Shown here one piece after another: positions 7,794 through 12,407 of a stretch of DNA of 12,407 nucleotides. Source of the DNA: Stramenopiles sp. TOSAG23-2 (lineage: Eukaryota > Sar); NCBI GenBank assembly GCA_900128395.1, contig LT649857.1, forward strand, positions 1-12,407. The letters run 5' to 3'. The notes beneath the pieces are model-generated. The model ran no database searches and was not told the origin of the DNA. It worked only from the letters and a program-made list of their open reading frames with translations. The translations under genes were made by a program, and so were the position numbers. How positions within the stretch are numbered: position 1 is the first letter of the stretch; each line of letters opens with the position of its first letter.

Positions 7794-7915
7794 TATATGT
7801 AAAACAGGTTTGGGATAATATATATCTACGGCACAAACCTTATTAGGCTGGTCATATATGTAAAACAGGTTTGGGATAATATATATCTACGGCACAAACC
7901 TTATTAGGCTGGTCG
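7794..7915. repeat. Perfect 61-bp tandem duplication with internal inverted repeat
   Basis: Two identical 61-bp copies (about 7794-7854 and 7855-7915) are joined with no shared bases at the junction. Each contains AGGTTTG and, 21 nt later, its exact complement CAAACCT, so each can form a 7-bp hairpin. A further CAAACCT lies at about 7925. Confidence 0.95.
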
Positions 7916-7942
7916 GTACTCTCCACAAACCTCTCATCTCAG

Positions 7943-7952
7943 CTCAGGCAGG
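7943..7952. promoter_or_regulatory. Fifth copy of the CTCAGGCAGG core, 9 nt after the GST-MAPR stop
   Basis: The ten bases CTCAGGCAGG match the core of the four near-palindromes at the sulfatase 3' end. On the minus strand (CCTGCCTGAG) it sits just downstream of the TGA at 7964-7962. A shared 3'-end or terminator element is possible; chance is not excluded for a 10-mer. Confidence 0.4.
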
Positions 7953-7961
7953 TCAATATAT

Positions 7962-9158
7962 TCATTTATGCCCACCAACACCACCACCATATCCAATCCT
8001 ACCAACTATCGTATATTTACTTTTAAATTTTTCCACCCAATCATCTAATGTTTGCAATTCACTTTCATTTAAATCATCAATTGATGGATTTTCTAAATCT
8101 TTCACATCTAATGACATTTTTGCCAATGCTCTACTTGCATCGTATCCAGTAAAAATATGATAATTATTACCTGGTGCATAAAAAGTACTTCCACTAACAT
8201 CAAAAACTATACCTTTTGCACCTAAATATACCGGTCCACCATTTAAACCTCTGTACATGGCCAATTCGCTTACGGTAAATGTTTTTTGTGGCTCTCCTAA
8301 ACCATACCAATCACGTAATACTGGTAAACTCAACATGTTGTTAATGTAAGATACAATATCTGGAAATTGATCTAAACATGTGGTTGGAATATAATCAACA
8401 TGACCACGTTGAAAAGAACGTAATTGTGGTAAAATATGACAATCGACTATGGTTAATGTATTACCTAAGAAATATTTACCTGTAGTATATATTTATATAA
8501 CTTTGTTAGTAAAAAAAAAGGAAAAAAAAGAATTCTTCGTATAATAACAGAAGGAATATATACATATATATATGACGAAAGATATTTTTGATTCAATATT
8601 TAATAATATTTGTAGCCAACAAAATAATAAAAAAAAAAAAAACTTACCACCATTTCTTCTTAAATACGATGAATATAAATTCATAAATCGTGGTAAATCA
8701 TTCTTTAACCACTGTTCACGTGCACGTTTAGTACGCATTTGACCAAAATCGGTATCTGCACTACCAGATTCATAATAAAAATTCTCTGGCCTGATTCCCA
8801 TATACAATGGAACTCTCCAGCTACGATCGAAATCAGTAGCTAATCCTAATAACATATCTACTTGATATGCTAACTCTGGATCATTTGGATATAACCCACA
8901 TCTTCTACCTAAATATCGCAATATAGCCGTCGATTGTCCTTTCACTTCTTTGCCATCTTCTAATAATAATGGTAATACTCCGTGCGGTGTTATACCTTTC
9001 AAATCTTTCCACTCCGAGTTTCGTATTCTATTGTCATTAAATGGTATCCCACCTAATAAACAACATAAACGTACTTTCTCACCTTGCGCCATGCTATGGT
9101 TAAAATATGTTATTGTAATAGCATGTTCATGTTGTGTTGATTGTTGCTTTTGAGACAT
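7962..9158 (-). CDS. Glutathione S-transferase fused to a cytochrome b5-like heme/steroid-binding (MAPR/PGRMC-type) domain
   Basis: Two exons (9158-8648 and 8479-7962) join in phase 1 to give 342 aa. Residues about 14-90 are a GST thioredoxin-fold domain of sigma-like type: Tyr18 in ITYF is at the catalytic Tyr position, GVLPLL carries the cis-Pro, and GQSTAILRYLGR is the glutathione-binding Gln-Ser region. Residues about 100-225 form the helical C-domain, with the usual TIVDCHIL capping box. Residues about 236-332 match the MAPR branch of the cytochrome b5 fold (KTFTVSELAMY, GIVFDVSGS, FYAPGNNYHIFTGYDASRALA, DDWVEKFKSKY). Positions matching the human PGRMC1 heme-site residues Tyr107, Tyr113, Lys163 and Tyr164 are all kept (Tyr271, Tyr277, Lys325, Tyr326). 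No membrane segment or signal peptide is seen, unlike PGRMC1, so a soluble heme-binding GST is inferred. The protein ends in a Gly-rich tail. Substrate is unknown. Confidence 0.9.
8480..8647 (-). other. Spliceosomal intron (168 nt) in the GST-MAPR gene
   Basis: On the minus strand the donor is GGTG|GTAAGT and the acceptor is CTACAG|GTAAAT. Removing 168 nt joins RRNG-G-KYFLGNT in phase 1 and continues the GST C-domain exactly where the family requires it. A long T run follows the donor. This is the only clear intron in the window. Confidence 0.92.
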
Positions 9159-9258
9159 TTTTTTTTTAATTCTTTTACTTGATATTACAGTATTTTACGT
9201 TTTGTTATTACTGTTTATTTATATATGTATATGCGATAAATCGTTTATTCACTGTGTG

Positions 9259-9278
9259 TATATATATATATATATATA
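9259..9278. repeat. (TA)10 microsatellite
   Basis: A pure TA run follows TGTG. A second run with the same TGTG-type lead-in lies 198 bp downstream. Confidence 0.9.
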
Positions 9279-9456
9279 CTGTTAATTTGTAAATTTATTT
9301 ATCTACTATATAAAGTATATTTTATATTATTTTTCTTATTTAAAATGGTTGTTTTTCTTATATAATAATAATTAATATAAATCAAATTATAATATAATAA
9401 TTATTTTTTTTTCGTATGATATTTTTTTATACACAATACTAGATATACTATATGTG

Positions 9457-9476
9457 TATATATATATATATATATA
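9457..9476. repeat. (TA)10 microsatellite
   Basis: A second TA run of the same length, preceded by ATGTG, lies in the same divergent spacer. Confidence 0.9.
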
Positions 9477-10294
9477 CAATACTTAATATATGATGAATAT
9501 AAATGAATACTGATTGAATGAAATAATATGTTCTATTTTCGATGTTTTATTCTACTGATATATATACACACACGTTCCGTATAATCATTTTTTTATTATT
9601 ATCTTCTTATTTTAATCATTTTTATCTTATAAACCAGATGCTAATCATTTTTCTTTTAAACTGCAACTACTAAAATTTTAAGGAGGAAGCTTGTGAAGCT
9701 AAAAAAAAAGCTGGGAAGAACACAACAAACTAGTGTTGAGATTTAATTGAAAATAAATGGAAATATAGCAATGTAAAAAAAGGAAGTAGTATATATTCAC
9801 ATGTTTATATTGAGGACGACTATGTATACAAAATGCTTCAATCTATATACGAATATAAATACTTAAATCTGCAAATGTTCCTCCTAGGAAAATATCCTCT
9901 CTCGGAAATTTAAAAATAAAAACGTCATTTTCATAAATTAAGGAACTGAATTCTATGTACCGAAAAAAAAGAAACCCTCCTGCCGATCATTGAACATATT
10001 TATCATAGCACTAAATAACTAAAAGAGCTGGCATTCGACCAATCGCTATCGACGACAGACTTTTTTTTTCACGAAAAAATATCTTTTTTGTTGTGCATAA
10101 TTTTTTTTTCTAAATCTCCACACACATATTAATAGGCACATAGGAAATTTAAAAACGTTTAATATAAGAAACCATTACTAAATAGTCTAGACATCAACAT
10201 TCAACACACATATCTTCTAGCAAATATACAAATATGACAACAAAGAAGAATACTATATATGCCTATCTATAATAACCAAGATATATACAATCCA

Positions 10295-10305
10295 TATATA
10301 TAAAG
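10295..10305 (+). promoter_or_regulatory. Possible TATA box for the charged coiled-coil gene
   Basis: TATATATAAAG lies about 90 nt before the ATG at 10396, at a believable distance for a short 5' UTR. The surrounding DNA is AT-rich, so chance matches are common. Confidence 0.25.
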
Positions 10306-10395
10306 ACAAATCAAACAAAAAATATACTGAAAAGTAAAACATTCCTCAAAAATACAAATACAAATACGCCCCAACAAACAAAACTATACTACATA

Positions 10396-12081
10396 ATGTC
10401 GGTTTTATCTGAAATATATTCACCTACATTTCATCATCGTCGAACCAAAAAAACTCATATGACAAAAGTTAGATTAGCTCTAAGTCGCGTTGCAGTACAA
10501 TATCGTAAAAAAAACAACAAACGCCATCAAGAAAATGTACGTAAAAATTTAAAAGTTGTACAAGATTTTATTATCAATACACCAAAATCAAAACCATTGG
10601 TGTTAGGTATAAATACACACGATTTAGTACAAGATGAAGCACAAGAAGAACATGATTTAGCCATTTTACATTTACGTTCACCAATGTTAAATGGTTCAAA
10701 TCGTAGAACTACTACCAAAGATGATGATGATGACAACGACGACGACAACGGCGAGGAACGCGATATGGCAGTACTAGATAGTTATCAACTCTTGATGCCT
10801 AGATATTCATTCAATGGTAATGAACGAAAACAACATTTTTTTCTAGATGTAATGGATTCTACTAATACGACTGATGTGGAAAGCAAATCAAAAGAAGAAG
10901 AAGAAGAAGAAGAGGTACATGATGCATGTCATGACGAGACAAAATACAATGATAATAATAATGATGATAATAATCGCAAATCGAAAAAAAAAGAAGAGGT
11001 ACATGATGCATGTCATGACGAGACAAAATACAATGATAAGGATGATAATAATAATCAAAGAAGAAGAAGGAAAAAAAACAAAAAATCAACAATATCAAAA
11101 CAAAATCATCTACAATTTACATTGAATTATAAACCAGAAATTTCATTAGTAAACGAAAATGATCATCATCTGCCAGAAAATAACTTTTGGAATACTACAA
11201 TAAAAAAACAACATTTTAAAAACAACGGAAAAAAAAAAAAGAAGAAAATAAATCAATTATTATCATCATTTAATAATTTAACAATTGATACATCGATTAA
11301 TATTAATTTAGATGAAGAACGATTTTTTAAAGAAGCAAATAGATTTAATACAAGATTAAGACCTCAAAAATTAGATTTTGGCTATGTTGAAACATTTATT
11401 CAACAATTTGTAGAAGATGATAATGAAAAATGTGAACAATTATCAAATGAAATTTTAAATGAAATTAGTAATAGAAGTAGTAGTAATAGTAGTAATAGTA
11501 GTAGTAGTAATACTAGTAGTCGAAGTTCTACTACTACTACTAGTACTAATAATATTTCGCAACAATTTATTGAGTCAAAAATTGATGAAAAAGAACAAAG
11601 TGATTTATTACTACATGAAGAAGAAAACAGATCAAATGATGACGAAGAAGAAGAAGATGTTATTATTATTGTCGATGAAATGGAAGATATCAATTATGAT
11701 TACTTGCATGGAGAAGATGAAGCTTATCCTGGACAAAGAGAATTATTTGAAGAGATGCGTTTAATGGAAATACGTAGAATTCAACAAGAAAAAGAAATTC
11801 AACGTTTGATCATGAATGCAAAACGACATGCAGAAAATGAAGTGAAAAATATTTGTCTATATTTGCAAAACCAATTACAAGCAACACAATTAGCTTTGGA
11901 AGAAGCTGAAAGACAACGTGCTGAATTATTAGCACGAAGTATAAATAAGAAAAACAAGAAAAAGAAAAAAAAACGTGAACCACCATGGTTACGTCTATAT
12001 AAAGAAAGTGAAAAAAGAATGAATCGTTCTAAACAACGTTCAAAAATAATCAAAAGAGCATCTAGCCATCATACACCGTAA
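10396..12081 (+). CDS. Unrecognised low-complexity charged coiled-coil protein
   Basis: This is a 561-aa protein I do not recognise. Residues about 10-60 are basic and helix-prone (RRTKKTHMTKVRLALSRVAV, then KKNNKRHQENVRKN). Acidic and Asn-rich low-complexity stretches follow at about 110-120 and 165-215. An in-frame 84-bp internal duplication repeats EEVHDACHDETKYND at about 172-186 and 200-214. There is a lysine-rich run near 276-283, a poly-Ser/Thr tract at about 360-385, an acidic run at about 410-425, a predicted coiled coil at about 445-515, then a basic cluster (KKNKKKKKKREPPW) and a basic C-terminus. No signal peptide or membrane segment is seen. The start at 10396 is the first ATG of the frame and fits an A-rich leader. 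The TAA stop is followed by a duplicated copy of the gene's own 3' end. Function cannot be assigned. Confidence 0.8.
   Translation: MSVLSEIYSPTFHHRRTKKTHMTKVRLALSRVAVQYRKKNNKRHQENVRKNLKVVQDFIINTPKSKPLVLGINTHDLVQDEAQEEHDLAILHLRSPMLNGSNRRTTTKDDDDDNDDDNGEERDMAVLDSYQLLMPRYSFNGNERKQHFFLDVMDSTNTTDVESKSKEEEEEEEVHDACHDETKYNDNNNDDNNRKSKKKEEVHDACHDETKYNDKDDNNNQRRRRKKNKKSTISKQNHLQFTLNYKPEISLVNENDHHLPENNFWNTTIKKQHFKNNGKKKKKKINQLLSSFNNLTIDTSININLDEERFFKEANRFNTRLRPQKLDFGYVETFIQQFVEDDNEKCEQLSNEILNEISNRSSSNSSNSSSSNTSSRSSTTTTSTNNISQQFIESKIDEKEQSDLLLHEEENRSNDDEEEEDVIIIVDEMEDINYDYLHGEDEAYPGQRELFEEMRLMEIRRIQQEKEIQRLIMNAKRHAENEVKNICLYLQNQLQATQLALEEAERQRAELLARSINKKNKKKKKKREPPWLRLYKESEKRMNRSKQRSKIIKRASSHHTP
10910..11040 (+). 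repeat. In-frame 84-bp internal duplication
   Basis: AAGAAGAGGTACATGATGCA and the bases after it, about 46 nt in all, recur 84 bp later with perfect identity before the copies diverge into Asn/Asp-rich sequence. The spacing is 28 codons, so the frame is kept. The divergence suggests this is older than the perfect frame-breaking duplications. Confidence 0.85.
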
Positions 12082-12287
12082 TAATATTTTAATAATATTT
12101 AATCACACATGTATGATATGATACATCTCACATTACTATATGCAAAAGAAAGTGAAAAAAGAATGAATCGTTCTAAACAACGTTCAAAAATAATCAAAAA
12201 AGCATCTAGCCATCATACACCGTAATAATATTTAATAATATTTAATCACACATGTATGATATGATACATCTCACATACTATATGCAT
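12001..12287 (+). repeat. 144-bp tandem duplication of the 3' end of the charged coiled-coil gene
   Basis: The last 26 codons, the stop and the start of the 3' UTR (12001-12144) recur from 12145. The copies differ by one substitution (G12056 versus A, Arg to Lys) and two 1-nt indels. The second copy lies after the real stop, so it is untranslated, although its short frame and TAA are intact. Confidence 0.93.
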
Positions 12288-12359
12288 TAGTATATAATTA
12301 AAAATGCATAAACTCCTTATTTTTACATCAGTAAATATATTAATACTTCGTATATATAT

Positions 12360-12407
12360 ATGGGGAATTCAAAACCACCAAACTTTGGAAAACCTATGGA
12401 CTATTCA
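12360..12407 (+). CDS. Possible start of another gene, cut by the window end
   Basis: An ATG at 12360 opens a frame reading MGNSKPPNFGKPMDYS to the window edge, with an in-frame TAA 24 nt upstream and a TA-rich leader. Local base composition becomes less AT-rich, as in coding DNA here. The Gly2 N-terminus could be myristoylated, though position 6 is Pro rather than Ser/Thr. With 16 codons the call is tentative. Confidence 0.35.
   Translation, partial: MGNSKPPNFGKPMDYS

Larger units (their letters stand above)
7465..7961. other. Spacer between the GST-MAPR and sulfatase genes
   Basis: This spacer runs from the GST-MAPR stop to the upstream region of the sulfatase, both on the minus strand. 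It is AT-rich apart from about 7800-7955, which holds a perfect 61-bp tandem duplication and a CTCAGGCAGG copy. The sulfatase promoter and 5' UTR must lie here; I see no convincing core element and no gene. Confidence 0.7.
9159..10395. other. Divergent 1.2-kb spacer, no gene seen
   Basis: This stretch separates the start codons of the GST-MAPR gene (minus) and the charged coiled-coil gene (plus), so it should hold both promoters. From 9160 to 9640 it is extreme AT DNA with two (TA)n runs. About 9640-10060 is less repetitive, with more G and C, but has no open frame of note and no RNA gene I recognise. About 10060-10120 has several 8-9-nt T runs. Confidence 0.65.

Noticed and set aside
9488-9560. 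ATGATGA followed by CTGA, like C and D boxes of a snoRNA
   Set aside because: The sequence is very AT-rich, so both short boxes are expected by chance, and there is no stable terminal stem beyond A-T pairs.
10874-11125. Overlapping plus-strand frame rich in Lys and Met within the charged coiled-coil gene
   Set aside because: It is a shadow frame of the Asn/Asp/Glu/Lys-rich repeats and lacks any recognisable feature.

Overview
The window looks like nuclear DNA of a microbial eukaryote (protist or alga). Intergenic DNA is very AT-rich and full of (TA)n, (CA)n and poly-A/T runs. One gene has a clear GT-AG intron of 168 nt, with a GTAAGT donor and a CTACAG acceptor. Genes are monocistronic with hundreds of bases between them, no Shine-Dalgarno pattern is evident, and TAA and TGA both act as stops. 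I cannot name the lineage from sequence alone; a stramenopile-type or similar alga is only a guess.

Layout. (1) Positions 2-3370, plus strand: the 3' part of a large unrecognised protein with a long Lys/Ala/Glu-rich coiled coil and proline-poor collagen-like Gly-X-Thr/Ser repeats. (2) 3654-4918, plus strand: an SMP-30/gluconolactonase/regucalcin-family gene, frame-broken by a perfect 188-bp tandem duplication. (3) 4919-5333: a convergent intergenic stretch with a 12-bp perfect hairpin and four copies of a 15-bp near-palindrome. (4) 7395-5334, minus strand: a secreted-type formylglycine sulfatase, frame-broken by three tandem duplications (131, 100 and 145 bp). (5) 9158-7962, minus strand: a two-exon gene fusing a glutathione S-transferase to a cytochrome b5-like heme/steroid-binding (MAPR/PGRMC-type) domain. 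(6) 9159-10395: a 1.2-kb divergent spacer with no gene seen. (7) 10396-12081, plus strand: an unrecognised low-complexity, coiled-coil, charged protein whose 3' end is duplicated just downstream. (8) ATG at 12360: possible start of another gene that runs off the window.

The most striking signal is a cluster of six direct tandem duplications of 61-188 bp between 4.4 and 12.3 kb, nearly all perfect. All four that fall inside coding sequence shift the frame, yet deleting one copy of each restores intact, family-typical proteins. This could be a very recent burst of tandem duplication, nascent introns (only one has the needed AG|GT), or an assembly or haplotype artefact. Raw reads and RNA are needed to decide. 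The GST-MAPR fusion is the most interesting single protein. There is no operon logic. The lactonase-type and sulfatase genes could both act on sugars or sulfated glycans, but that link is only inferred from families.
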